Shown one piece after another: positions 11,803 to 25,610 of a stretch of 64,000 bases of DNA. The position numbers and the translations under genes are program-made. Source of the DNA: Evernia prunastri (taxonomy: Eukaryota > Ascomycota > Lecanoromycetes > Lecanorales > Parmeliaceae); assembly GCA_003184365.1 (NCBI GenBank), contig NKYR01000143.1, positions 1 to 64,000 on the forward strand. Direction: 5' to 3'. The stretch's first letter is position 1; each line of letters begins with the position of its first letter. The notes below the pieces were generated by a model. That model was not told the DNA's origin. It searched no databases and worked only from the letters and a program-made list of their open reading frames with translations.

Positions 11803-14800
11803 TTATCTTCGCTTCGCGTCTGATAATAAACGATATATCGTCTAAACTGCTTTTATATTAATATTATTTATCGATGTTCGAAGAAACGACAAATCGTATC
11901 TCAAATCGTTTTTTGTTAGTTTTTCGATAACTATTAAAATAATAATATAATCTCTTTAATAGCTGATTTTAAAATACTAAGAATTTTCAATATTTATTCG
12001 AATTTTCGTAATTTTCTTTATTCGTTCGATAATATAGTCTATTATTTTTAAACGTAATATTAAGCGTTTTTTAGTTATTCTAAAAGATTCGACGAATTAA
12101 TTAAAACGATTTTTGAAATTAAGAAAATCGTTTTTTTCTATCTTCGTTATAATAATCGACTTTATAAAAATATTCTCAGACATAGCTTTAATAGACGATA
12201 ATGCTCTTAAAAAAATTTGAAGTATTTTAATATTTTATTTAAAAGTTCGTAGAGATAATTAAAAAAAATTCGAATTTATCTTTTAAAATAGAAATTAGCT
12301 AGTATTATAATAATTCGAAAGAGATCGATAAGATCTTAGTGTCTTCGTAATTAGTCGTTTAATAACTTATTAATTAATCGAGTCGATTAATTCGTGTTGA
12401 GAGATTTTAAAGATAAAAAATCGTAAAGTTAAAAGAATAATTTTAAGATTTTTTAATTAGTCTGATAATTTGAAATTAGCGTAATTAAATTAGATGTAAA
12501 TTGCTTAAAATCGATTAAAATAATATAATATTAATATAGCGAAAGCGTTATTAGTGATTTGAGAGTATTAACGAAAGCGTCTGATATACTTCGAACTTCT
12601 TTATATATAGAATCTAGATAATAATTAATATATCTCGAAGACTTTTAAAATTCAAAAAAAATAGCTTGATATATCTTCTTGATATCGCGATGTTGTTATT
12701 AGTTGTCACGATCGTCACAATATATAGATATATAGTAGATGTAAACGTGATAATCAAGAACTATCGAGAATTCTGCTATCTAAATACATTGTTCGCCAAG
12801 CATATCTAGACATGACTAGCTCCTTCCAGACCAAGCCTGACCAGACCATAGACCAGACCATAACAAAAACTCTCATCTTTTTATCGATATCGATAAAATT
12901 CGTCTTTACGTCTCTATTAATAATAGACTTAAAAATAAATTCTTATTAACACTCTTTATATCTTAGAAATATCGCTTAATTTTATATTAAAAAAATAATA
13001 TATACGCGTCGATATTTAAATATAATAATTTATTTTATTTTCGTCTATAAAAATCTAAATTCTTATTAATCTCTTTTAAAGTTAAATTAATATCGATATT
13101 TATATCGAAATAGTGAAATATTAAATTTATTATATTACACTACGCTTTCAATCATAAGAAGCGATTTAATTCTATCGATAATAACTCTAACTTCTCTTTT
13201 AATTCGAAATCTAATTTATAATACGCTCGTATAAGATATTTGAAATATTAAAATATTTAAAAATTAATTAAGTTATTTAATCTTATTAATCTTATTAAAA
13301 ATATTATTAATGAAGAAATTTATACGTCGTACGTTATCAAAAAGACGCGTAATATATTATATAAATTATATATTTATTCTAAGAAGAGATCTCTAAAGTT
13401 AATTTATAGCGACATTTATATACCTCGTAATTATAACGACGATAAATATTTTATTATTTTTATAAATAATTAAGATAAGCGCTTTAAAATTAAAATTATC
13501 GAAAGTAAAAGCGATATCTTTTTTATTTTAAGCGCTTTTATTGCGATTCTAAACGACTTTATATAACTTATTCTTTATAATCTAACAGCTAATTTTTACA
13601 TCAAGAAATTAATCTTTCTCGAGACGTAGTTGATTCAATATAATTAGTATCGAGTCTGAGTTCTTTATCATCAAATAAGTGAGCTGCGATAAAGTACTAA
13701 CGTCTTATGATGATTTTATATCGTTTTCGTTCTATACGAAATCTCGTAGCTTAAAATAACGTCGTTTCTTGATCTAAAGTTTCACAAGATTTATCTACTT
13801 CGTGAGATCTAGAAGTAAGTCGCGCGATATAATAACGAGATATTCGATTTAATAAGAATAATTTTTTTTTCAAAGAATTATTGTTTTGACAAAGTAGAAA
13901 TTAATATCGAAGAATAAAAATAAGATGAAAAAGAAGAGAAGGGAGATAGAGAGAGATATAAATATTTCGGAGAATATAGCGTTAAACAGTCTATTCACAA
14001 GGAGATTCTTCACGATTCTCTTTTTATTATTTGTTAATCTTTTATTAATAAAGAAATTCGCTTTGTTCTTCGTTTGCAACAAAAAAGTGTCTATAGTTCG
14101 ATCGTTTATTACTCGAATATGAAGTCGTGAAGAATATAATAAATTGAAATAATGTTCTTTCGAATAATCGAAACTTCGCAGAGAGTTAGAGGGATATTGA
14201 CGGACTTTTTGCGGGTAAATTTGGCGGAGATGACAGTCTTGCGAGAAATGTAATAGGGCGAATTATTGTTCGATGAGGACGTCGTGAAGAATCTAGATAT
14301 CTCTGATGATATTCTTTCGAACGATGTAGTCGAAATTGAGTTGCGCTTATGTGTTGTGGTGAGATTATTTGTTGTTTATAATTTGTACTTTCTCTGAGAT
14401 TATAGCGACTTTTTGATTGAAGAATTTGATTTTGAAGTGTTATTTTGTGAAGTTTTATGAAGTGTTATAACGAGTTCTTTCGATTCGCTAGTTATACGAA
14501 TAATCTCAGTGATTATTTATTTCTCTGACTGATTCAAAGACGACTCTCTATCTCGACACGAGCTCTTTAAGATTCGATTATCTGTTTAATAGACTAATTT
14601 AAGACGTTATATTTTATTCAGTTAAGATATTTTAATAAGACATATCTTATTCAGTTAAGACGTCTTGACAAGATTCAGTCTCGTATAATGAACTGATTCA
14701 GAAATACGATGTTTTAATATTTCTATCTTGATCACTGTCGTAGCGATCTTAAATTAGTATCTTGATAAAGTCTCTATTAATAGCTTATTTATTAAAATGT

Positions 14801-14933
14801 ATTCGTCTGCTGAACGAACGAAAGGAGATACATCTTTGATAGTATTATACTCTATTAGTCGCGAGTGTTTTGCTGCTCGTGTAGATTTCTCTTCGCCGAA
14901 TATACGAAGGAGACTCTTTATAATGTCAGAATC
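11803..14933. other. AT-rich repeat debris without recognisable gene
   Basis: RIP-type composition with two less mutated patches. At about 12780-12870 the sequence holds a direct repeat around GACCAGACCATA. At about 14160-14350 TG and GG dinucleotides return. Both patches could be remnants of other elements. A frame at 13925-14122 and its reverse at 13870-14082 are low-complexity and not credible genes. Confidence 0.5.
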
Positions 14934-15116
14934 AGTATAGATATAGTTAGTATAAGTATAGAAGACGAAGGATAAAGAGTCTACCTGGCTATGTAGAAGG
15001 ATAGCATGACTATATGTAGATCATGATCCAGCCCTATGGTTTTCATAGGACTGTAGGGCTAACAAAGGAGGAAGGTACTGAAAGGCCCTGATAGTAACCA
15101 GGGTACGGTCGTAACA
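14934..15116. repeat. LTR-like repeat, left copy (outer pair)
   Basis: Begins TGTCAGAATC and ends CGTAACA, so it has TG...CA borders. Much less RIP-mutated than its flanks, with blocks such as GTAGGGCTAACAAAGGAGGA and AAAGGCCCTGATAGTAACCA. Its partner is at 30640-30831. Confidence 0.6.
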
Positions 15117-18100
15117 GATATTTATTAATTTAACTTCTTTATTCAGCATAATTTTTAGCTCACGCTCGATTATAATGTCTATCGATATCTTTAAAGAATT
15201 AGTCTTCTGTTATTTAAAGTTCATTTTAACATATTAAGACGATGAAACTTGATAGTGTTAAATCGTTTTCTAAGATGTTTCTTAATCGTCACTCTGACTT
15301 GAAAGAAGTATAGAAGTGTAAAAAAGATATAGAAATTATAATTCTATTTAATCGAATTATTAAATAAGCGAAATCGATTGTATAACTTTAAAATCGTGTA
15401 AAGCTATCGCGACGACGTCGAAGCGAACTTTCTTTAAGAATATAGTCTAGCTAATCTATATACTAATATTGAAGTAATGTTAATAAGTATCTAGATACTA
15501 CAGTTACTGCTATAAAATCAATTACTAGTTATTATATTTCTATATAACATCTAAAGAAGAAGAAATCTATATACAAGAAAAGGTCTTTATATATTAATAT
15601 ACTAGATCGAATAAGTACTAGCGATAGCGAGTGTTGAAACGTTCGAGTGTTGAATCGTTTCAACATTTAGTTATATAGTTACTTCAGTCTTATAGAGTTT
15701 TTAATCTTCGCAGTCTTCGCAGCCACTGCAGCAATAAAGATATCTTAGTCTTATTTATACTCTTATTTATACTTCTACTTCTACTTTTATCTATATCTAT
15801 ATTTATATCTATAAATATTTCTATATCGCTAAATAATTTAAATTATTAAGCGATTAATTAAAGAATAAGTCGATTATAAAAAAACGATTTATTAATAGAA
15901 TAGAGTAGTTAATAATCGATCTACAACTAATAGATAACTTTTTTTGATTTTAAAATAAGATTTTTAAGTTTTTCGTTCATTTTTAAATCGTTTTCTTACT
16001 AGTTTATTATACTTAAATATTTATTATATAATTTAATACGATCGCTATATTATCGATAGAAAATCGTTTAATTCTCGTTGAAAAAACCGTTGAAAAATCG
16101 TTGAAAAACGAGTTCTTAATCGATTATAATCGATTATATACTTTCGCTAACGAGTAGAACAGTAGCGAAGAGTATAAAAAAGATCGCTGAAAACGAGTTA
16201 AGACGAATAAATTTCTTAACGAAATTATCGTCTAAATACTTCTTGAACATTTATAATTCTCTTTAAAATATAAGATATATAAATTCAAATTCGAATTTCT
16301 TATCTAAAAGTAATAATATTTTATAATTATAAAATCGATAGAAAGAAAGTCAATCGATATTCTCGCGAAAAGATATATTTAGAAAATTATAATATTTCTT
16401 AAATATAAAAATCTTTAAGTTCGAATAAGACTTTTTATTTAAAGTCTTCTCGATATTATCTATTATAACGATAAAAACTTAAATTTCGAATTCTTTAACA
16501 AGTTTTATAAACGAAATTTTTTTTATTATATAAATTTTTAAAGATTATAAAGACTTCGACGTAGATTCGAAGAAGACGCGCTTTTTAAAATAAGTTTTAA
16601 AGTTTTAAATAGTAATTCGAAGCGTTTCGACGATAGAATTCTTTAAATATCAAATTCGACGTCTCTTTATCTAACGACGTTAAATATAATAACTTAAAAA
16701 ATAATCGTTTTCGGAATTACTTTTTAACGATAAACTTCGATAATATATTAAATAAGATTATCGAGATTTCGATTTAAATCGATAATTTAATAATAGCGAT
16801 AAATAAATAATAGATAAGTAGATTTTCGTTCGAAAAGAAGTAAATTTTAATATAATTCTTTTTTATTTATAAAAGATTAATAATAATATTATAAAATAAC
16901 AAGATAATTACGAAGAAAATAATAAGAATAGAGAATTTTAAGTATTTAAATGTTTTAAAGAATATTCGAACGAAGTAATATAGAATTAAATTTAACGATC
17001 TAATTGTCGAATTTTTAAAGTTTTCGAAAGATGTTAAGAGTTATTAAAAAAACGTGATAAGTTTACGTATAAATAAGATTAATAAAGATTTTTATAATAA
17101 TATCGCAATCGAAGAGACTATTAACTTTAAAATTATTTATATCTAAATTAAATGTATATAAATAAGTTAAAAATCGCTTATTAGTTAAATTTGATTATAT
17201 AATTATAAATATTAAAGAGAATATTAAAATTCTTTTTAATGATTTCTACGCGTAATTAAACGTAGAAATTAAATATTTTTTAAATTTAAGATCGCGAGAA
17301 TAATAAAAATTATAAGAATTATATCGTTCGTAAAGTTTATTAGATAAAGAAAAATCTTTTATTTCTTAAAAATACGTCGAAATAAATAATTTTTAAAGAT
17401 ATAGTTATTATGTTTTACGTAAAAATATAGTTTATTATTAATACGTCGTTAACGCTTTTAAATCGTAATAAAATCTCGATTATTTATAAATCGAATAGAA
17501 TTTTAATTTACGAAGATATTTATAATAATATCGTTATTATCAATAAAACGATTAATAATAGATATAAAAATTAAAGTCGTAATTAAAGTAATAATGCGAT
17601 TATAAAAATGTAAGAAGTAATTTATTATTATTCGTTATTTATTCTTTAATAAAGTAATTTTAAATCTACGAAGAATAATAAATACGCGAATATAAGAATT
17701 AATAGAATATAAAGTTTATTATTTAATTCTTTAGTGAAATTAAAAGGTTAATAAATCTCGTTATAATAACTGTCGCTAATATAAACTTCGAACTCGACTA
17801 AATATTAATAAAATAATCGATTAATTTATTTAAATTTTTAAACAAATCGCTAAATAATTTTTTTTATTCGAATCGTCAAAGATTAATTCGAGCTATTTAT
17901 AAAATTAACATATAATTTTAATTAAAATATCGTTATCGAAAGTAATAAGGAAAAAAATACGTTATTCGACGATTTTTTCAAGACTACTTATAACGTAATA
18001 TATTATATCTATCTCAAATAAATATTAATTCGCGTTAATTTTATTTTTTAATTTAAAATTTAAAAATAAATTTCTTTAAAGCGATATAATCGTTATTAAA

Positions 18101-19470
18101 TTTCTTAAAATTAATTATTTAAATAATTTATATGCGAAGAAATTATTAAAAACGTAAATAAACTTTTTTTTAAATTTAATATTATTAAAGTATTTTTAAC
18201 GAAGATTGAATTATTTTCGCTTTAAAGTTATTCGTTATTCGTTTAAAGCGTATTAAATACTTTAAAGTTCTTATAACTAAATTTAAAGATTATCTTAATC
18301 AATATAAATTAAGATTATCTTAAATCGAATCTTTTTTAGCTTTACTTATTAAGTTTTAAAAATATTAAAAATTTAAGTAAGATCTTCGTTGACGACGACG
18401 AGAAGAGTTTTTAAGTTAAAAATATAATCTAATTTTATTAAAAAAGATTATTAATTTTCGAAATTATTAAAGATATCGGGATTTCTAACAGTATTGAACA
18501 CGTTACGAAATATATTCAAAATTATAATATTTCGAAAAAAGAATAACTTAAATTTAAAAATAAAATTAATTTAAAATAAAATAAGTGAAAGATTATCGAT
18601 TAAGTGTGACAATAATATAAATAATACTCGTAATATCACGATATAATATTAAAATAACTTAATAATTTTTAATAATTAGATTTATTATATAAGACGAGCA
18701 CGAAGAAGAAAGAAAGAGAAAGAGTCTCTTTTGAAGATTATATATTCAAATTCTTAGCGCTTATTAAGAAATCGTGTGTTAACTAAAATCGTGTGTCAAA
18801 TCGTATGCTAAGTCATTATATTCTACTTAATTATTCTGGATTTTCGATAGAACTAAGTTAGATCGTGATATAATCTCATAGCAGTAACTATATATCGAGG
18901 TACTTATTAACAATCGCGAAAAATTTCGCGCTTAATAGCGCTTTTTAGTATAATTTTAGCGTTCGCGAGCTTTATAGAATCAAATTTATTTTTATATCTT
19001 TCTTTCGATTAATATTTCGATCTTTTAATATTAATATAATTTCGTTTATAGTATATAATATTCGTAGTATATTGCGATCGTATAATTTATCGAAGCTTTT
19101 AATTCTTTAAAACGTCTTGAATAAGTTAGCAGATAGTTTTAAAAGTAATATAATACTACTAAAAGAGTAATCTGCGATTCGAGCTTATAATCTATTAAAA
19201 TTAGATATATAAAACATTTAAATTAAATTATATGATATAAAAAGATTGCTATATATAAAATCTATTAAGTTTAAACGTCGAATTATTAACGTGAAATCTA
19301 ACTTAAGTAAATTTTAATAGAATTAACATCAAATAAAATATTGCTTAATATCAATCTATTTATTTCTTAAATTAAAAAATAAATTATTTTATTAAATATA
19401 TAAATATAATTATTAAAAAATAATAAGAAATAAAAGAAGAAGAGAGACGAGTAGAGAAATCGATTACGAC
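15117..19470. other. AT-rich interior of putative outer element
   Basis: Heavily RIP-mutated sequence with no readable frame. It may be the gag-pol region of the element bounded by the repeats at 14934 and 30640, but I found no protease, reverse transcriptase or integrase motif that I could defend. Confidence 0.4.
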
Positions 19471-19672
19471 TGTCGCGGATTATAAGCAAGCAAGCATAAC
19501 TAGAAAGAAAGAACTAAATTGAATATGTATATAAGATTGATTGAGTTCTAGCTATCACTAAAAAGAAAGCTATATACTTTATATCAAGCTATCAAGCTAT
19601 CGTCAAGCAAGAAAGCTATATATTTTCTATCAAGCTATCAAGCTATCGTCAAGCAAGTACGATCTCATAATA
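19471..19672 (-). repeat. Gypsy LTR, left copy
   Basis: 202 bp, plus-strand ends TGTCGCG and CTCATAATA (final CA changed to TA). It contains two consecutive 46-bp units at 19566-19611 and 19612-19657, each with AAGCTATCAAGCTATCGTCAA. Preceded by ACGAC. Confidence 0.85.
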
Positions 19673-21554
19673 TTTATCTCCTTCTTGAAAAGATCGTGTC
19701 GTTCTTGAGATCTAAAAAATTCAATAAGATAGTTTAACGTTACTTCGACTGTGATAACGTCGTTATATAAAAAATTATACTTACGTGAAGAAAAAAAGAT
19801 TATTATTCGACTTATTTTCTTTAGTCGAATAGAAAATGTAAACGAGAAAGAATATTCTTTGTGTGTTTTAGAAAGAAATATTATACGATATCTTCGAAGT
19901 CGTCGTCTTACTCTGTTAATTCGACTTCTAAGTAGAAAATCACGTTATATCGTTTCTATCACGCTTGAACTACTTTAACTTTTAATTTTTTTAACGAATA
20001 ATTTCATAAGCGTTTAATTCTTCGATTAATATCGATTCTATACTATCGAGCGTTTATCGATTTTCTTTTTAATATTTTCACGCTTTTACGACTTCTCGAA
20101 AATTTGAATAAAAAAATATTGCGATATATTCTTATATAATAACGAGATTAAGATTATCGATAAATATAGCTGAATAACGAAAAATTATAAATTCGTAGAA
20201 GCTATAATAATCGTTTGCGTATATATAGTTTACACATTAACTTGCTTAATAGAATTAACTTCGCTTATTAATAAAATTAAGATCGACGAGAAAGTAAATA
20301 TAAATTTGTTATAAAAACGTTTCGACGTCATTTTTGTTGAATTGATAAAGAAAATTTAAATTATTATTACTAGATCGAGCACGATAGAGAATTAATCGAC
20401 GTCGAAAATAATAGAAAGTTGAATTATTGTCGTAAGATTAAATATAATAGAGAATTAAAAAGAGTTAAAACGCGTAGTTATAATTGCGCTGAATTCGATA
20501 TGCGTATTAATTTATTTCTTAAAGCTATCTTCGCTCGACGAGATTAAAAATACGCAATTTAACGAAAAATTAAACATAGTAGTAAATAACTTCGACTATT
20601 ATAACGATTTCAATATAAACGTAAGTCGAATAATTACTACTTTAAATGATTTCGATATAAGTATAAGTTAAATAATTATTATCGAGTCGAAAACGATAAA
20701 AAGTTGAATGAGATAAAAAGTAGATAAAGATTAAGTCGTCGTCGCGAGATTAAGAACGACAGAGAATTAATCGACGAGATAGACATTTACGATATCTCGA
20801 TATCTATCTAATAACTTCGAAGACGAATTTTGACTTAATATTTCGTTATATATTTTCTTCTATAATTTAGCGATACTACGTTTAAAGTTTAACTTAATCA
20901 AGTTTAAATCGACTAATTAACTATCGATCGATTTCGAGATAAACTTATTATAAATATTGTGAACGATCTTCTTTTCTAAAAATAACTTCTAACTTATATT
21001 ATTCTTTTATTATTTAAAATTCTCTATCGATTCGTCTAATTAATAACGAAAAATTAGACGAGCTAGTTTAAAAAAATATATGCTGAAATCGTTCTTTATC
21101 TTTTTGTCGCTTTTAATAATAATATTTATTATCTCGTAAACGATATTCGAATATATCTCAAATTTTACTACTTGCTTTTTATTATCCTTCTTATTAAACT
21201 TCGTTATAATCTTAAATATCTTCTTAATCAAACGTTTTATCTTATTATATTCGTTTAATAGAGATTACGTTGTACTATCTAATCGCTTTATATAGATTAT
21301 TATTATTATTATTATTTTATCTTTCGCGACTCGTAGCTTTTTCTTTATTTTTCTTAATTTCTTTTTAATTATATTATAATAAGAATGTTTATTATTATAT
21401 TTATCTGAGTTATTTTAATCGTATATATACTTGATAATAAGAGAGAATTTCTCTCGAAAATCGACTCGAGTTCTCTTTCGTGACGATTCTTTCTCTAGTA
21501 TCTTTTTCTTATTAATGCTTAATAAAATATCTCGTCGATATCGACGAAAATAAA

Positions 21555-21700
21555 ATTTTTATCGAAAGTAGAAGCTTCGATAAAAGTAGAAGTTAATACG
21601 AAGATAAAATATTATATAAAGATATTTAAAGCTTCGTCAAAGATAAAAGCTTACGCGAATATATTTAGAGCTTCGACGAAAGTAGAAGTTTACGCGAAGA
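21555..21700. repeat. Degenerate tandem repeat inside the Gypsy element
   Basis: Three to four diverged copies of a unit containing GCTTCGACGAAAGTAGAAG and TTACGCGAAGAT. It could be a repeated coding segment or a minisatellite; mutation is too heavy to decide. Confidence 0.5.
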
Positions 21701-23099
21701 TTTTTTTTTAAATAAATTTCATTTTAACGAGAAGCTTTACTACGAGTTTAACGAATTTTATCTTAACTTTCTCGACGTCGTAATTATTATTTTATATTTC
21801 GCACTTATCGTCTAAAATCATCTCGTAATTTGAATAAAATCTTAATTTACTCTTAATAATTAAACGTTTTAGTTCGACGTCTATTTCTTTTTAATTATAT
21901 ATTTAAAACTCGTTAAAAATAATCGCATAGTATTATTTCTCGTCAATTAATATTTTTATTATTCTATTTTTAAATATTTATAAAATAATAAGTCTCTTTA
22001 TAGCGAATATAATCGATTATCTCTTATATTTAACGCTTTTACTTATTATAATCGTACTTATAATCTTCATCGTTTAAGTATTTAATAAATTAGTATTATT
22101 AAACGATAGTAAGACTTTATTCGTTTCGCTCGTAAAAGAACTTTATTCTTTATCGAAAATTACTTTATCGTAAAAATATTTTTCGTTTATCGATAATCTC
22201 TTTATTTATTTTAGATATAATTATAATCTCGTAATAAATAATATCGTCGCGTACTTCTATACTTAATTTAAGAATTCTTTTAGATCTAAATAAGTATATA
22301 TTAAATTTCACGAATATCAACGTATTACGCGTAGATAAATGTTTTTCTCGCTAACGTAAAACTTAATTTTATTTTAATCGACGAAATAAACGAGTATAAT
22401 TTTAAACGATTTATTTAGAAGATCTCAAAGCACTAATTTATATTCGATCTACGAATTAAATAGTCGTTACTTGATTTCTTCGCACTCGTAGTCTATCGTT
22501 CGCATTAATTATCTAATATTTAATTTAAAACTTCTATTATCGATTAAAGCGATCTTAATTTAAATTTAAAAAGAAAAGATCTAAAATTTCTTTATTATAA
22601 AAAACTTCGTCGAGCGTGAAATTAGTCGATTCTTAATTTAATCGCTTTTCATTAAAAATATTTCAAAATAATCTTTTATGTACGAATTTTTCGTCGAAAT
22701 TAGAATAAAAAATATGTAAAGTAAAAAATCTTATACGAATAAGCGAGTAGCGCTTAATTAATAAAGTAATAATTAATAAGTATTATAAATAAGTGAGATT
22801 TATATAAAAGTGAGATTTTACGTTTAAAGTGAGATTTCGATTTTTATCTTTTTTATATTCGATATCTTTACGAATTCTTTTATCGAGAATAACGATATAC
22901 TTGAAAAAAAGATTAAAAAAGTACTTCGTCATATATATTTTTCTGTGACTTAACGATATTACGTTTATTATTTAGCTCGATAATATATCATTAAGAATAT
23001 TAACGAGATGTTAATCTACTCGCTAATCTTATCGTACTTCTAAAACGTCTTTATATTCTACTTTTTATATCTTTTATCGTAATTCTTTATAAACTTCGC

Positions 23100-23650
23100 T
23101 ATCTTCTTAAAATCTATATTATTATATTATATATTATAAACTTTTTTTTAATCTTTTTATTTGACTATATATTCGATAATATCGAACTTTTTACGACTTT
23201 CTTTTTCTCGAGATTAACTTATTCTTCTATCGATTAATTTTTTAATCTCGTAGATACTCTTTTACTTAGAATATTTATAATCGATAACAAATAATTAATC
23301 TTTTTATCGCGATCTTTGATAGAGATCGTCGTCTTTAAATATTAATTCGAGTATCGTTATTAAAATTATAAAATACGCTTTTTAAACTAATAATAGATCG
23401 AGTTTATAAATTAGATTATCGATACGCTTTAGAACGATGAAGAGATTTACTCTTTAATTCGAAAGCTTTTTATTACTTAATTCGACAATACGATAATCTT
23501 TATAAAGTCTAACGAATACTTTATCGTTTTCGCTTATTTTTAGTAATTTATATTTCAAATTATATTATAATTTAATATACGTTATCGCGAAGACGAAAAT
23601 ATTAATAACTTCTTAACGATTTCGCTCGCGATCTTCTACTACGTCGATAT
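23100..23650 (-). other. Gypsy integrase C-terminus and chromodomain remnant
   Basis: The minus strand gives a nearly continuous match to the end of a Gypsy polyprotein. Pieces in order are SENDKVFVRLYKDYRIVEL, then RVNLFIVLKRIDNLIYKLDL, then YQRSR, YEIKKLIDRRIS and FDIIEYIVK. This order (integrase linker, then chromodomain) is typical of chromoviruses, which target heterochromatin. Stops replace Trp and Gln codons, as RIP predicts. Confidence 0.75.
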
Positions 23651-25279
23651 AATTCTCATTTTTCACGTTTAAAATATCGATATTATTATTTGTCTTAATA
23701 TTATAAATAATCTCATTCGATACTTTTTTAAATAAAAAATTTATGAAATTATTAAGCGTATTTCTAAAATATATAAAAAACTTATTTTAAAGAGTATTCA
23801 AGAAGCAAAAAAGATGAAAACGTAAAGTAATCTTTATTATTTAATTTATTCTTTCGAATTAATCGTTCGTTTACGAATAATATACTATAGATACAAAGAG
23901 TTTCGTTTTTAGAGTTTTAAAAATAGCTTTTCACAGATCGAATAAGAATTTCGAATCTTTATCGAAAATAATCGTTTTTGAAATATCTTAATTTATAAAA
24001 ATAAGTAATAATATATCTATTTACTTCGAAGTACTTTATATATTCTTTTCGAATATAGTCGTAATTCTTTTAAAATACTTATTCGTAACGTTTATTATTA
24101 TATTGAATTTATTTATTAATATTAATGGAGTAAAAATAAAATTGATATAGATCGTATAAAAGATTAGAATTGAGATAACGATCGACTTTATATTCTCGTA
24201 GAATATATATCTCATAATCTAATTGATCTGATACTCGAAATAATAAATAATATACTACTTTAGACGACGAGTAAGATATTTAATATAATAGGCTTTTACG
24301 ACTCGCTCGTACGTACGTTAAAAATCTTCGTAATTATAATTATTATATATAAGTTCGAATATTTTTTGCTTTATCGATCGAGAAATATATAAACATTTTC
24401 GTCTATTACGTACGTTTTTATAATAAACTAAATTTTTTCGAAGTATAAATTAAACGTTGAAAATCTTTATTAATTCGATTAATTTATTTTTCTTTTTTTT
24501 CTTTAAAATATTTATAATTTTTAATTAAATCTAATTATTAATATAAATAATCTTCAATTTATCGCGATAGTTTTTTAATATTTTAATTAAAATAAGATTA
24601 TACATAAAGATATCGTCGAATACGTCTTTATCGAAGTCGAACTTCTTCTCTCGCTTCTTTAAAAGTCTAAATAAAATATTTAATACGATATTCTATTTTT
24701 CTAATCTTTAGCGTATATTTAAATCAAATTATGAAATATATTATAATACGCGAATTAGACGAAAATTTATTCGATTAAAAGACGAGAATGAAAGAATAAT
24801 TTATCACGTAATATTTATAATAACGAAATAATTCGTAAAGACAATTACTTTTTTTTCTGCTCATTAATTAAGTATATAAGAATTTTTTTTTCTTTAAAAT
24901 TTAAATTAATATAATTATTTCAAGCTTCGTTAATTAATATCTTATTTTAACGAAATTAAGAAGTTTAAATAAAAATAAAATCGACTAAATATTAAGTTTT
25001 AAAAAAGTTTCTTTAAAATCTTCGAGTACGTAATAAATTATAACTTTAAACTCGTATTTTTTAAATTTATTTAAATCTACGTATAATTATCGATTAAAAT
25101 CGTAATAATAAAGATAAATCTCGATAGTTAATATTTTTTAAAGAAGATCAAAAGCTTCGACTTTCTCTTCTATAAATATAATAATTATTATTTTAAAATA
25201 ATTTTTTCGTAGTCGATCTCTCTAAATAAATAAACGTTTTAATAATTTAATCTTTAAATATTTTAAGAGCTCGAAGATT

Positions 25280-25610
25280 TAAGCGAAGTATTTCACGTTT
25301 TTACGTAGTTAATTCGTTATTTCTACGTAAATTTTAAGCGTCTTTAAAGTATTCGAAAATTTTGTTTTTGTAATAACGAAGACTCTTTCTTTTATAGTAA
25401 TAAGTTCGAATTTATTTACTTTCTATCTGAGTAAGATAATCGAAAAATAATTTAAATACGATTTCTTAAAGTTAAAAGTAATCTTTAACTTAAAAAAGAA
25501 TTAAAAAAGAATTTTAAAATAATCGAAGTACTTTTTAGCGATACGAGAAAAAATTACTATATTATTGATATAGTATCTAACGAAATATCGATAGAAGCGA
25601 AGAAATTCGT
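25280..25610 (-). other. Gypsy reverse transcriptase remnant (YINN)
   Basis: Codons at 25561-25572 on the minus strand read Tyr-Ile-Asn-Asn; both catalytic aspartates are lost. Flanking text IVIFSRIAKKYFDYF and VNKFELITIKERVFVI fits the Gypsy palm and thumb. Confidence 0.75.

Noticed and set aside
13870..14122. Overlapping frames on both strands near 14 kb
   Set aside because: Both are open only because the sequence lacks certain trinucleotides; neither looks like a protein.
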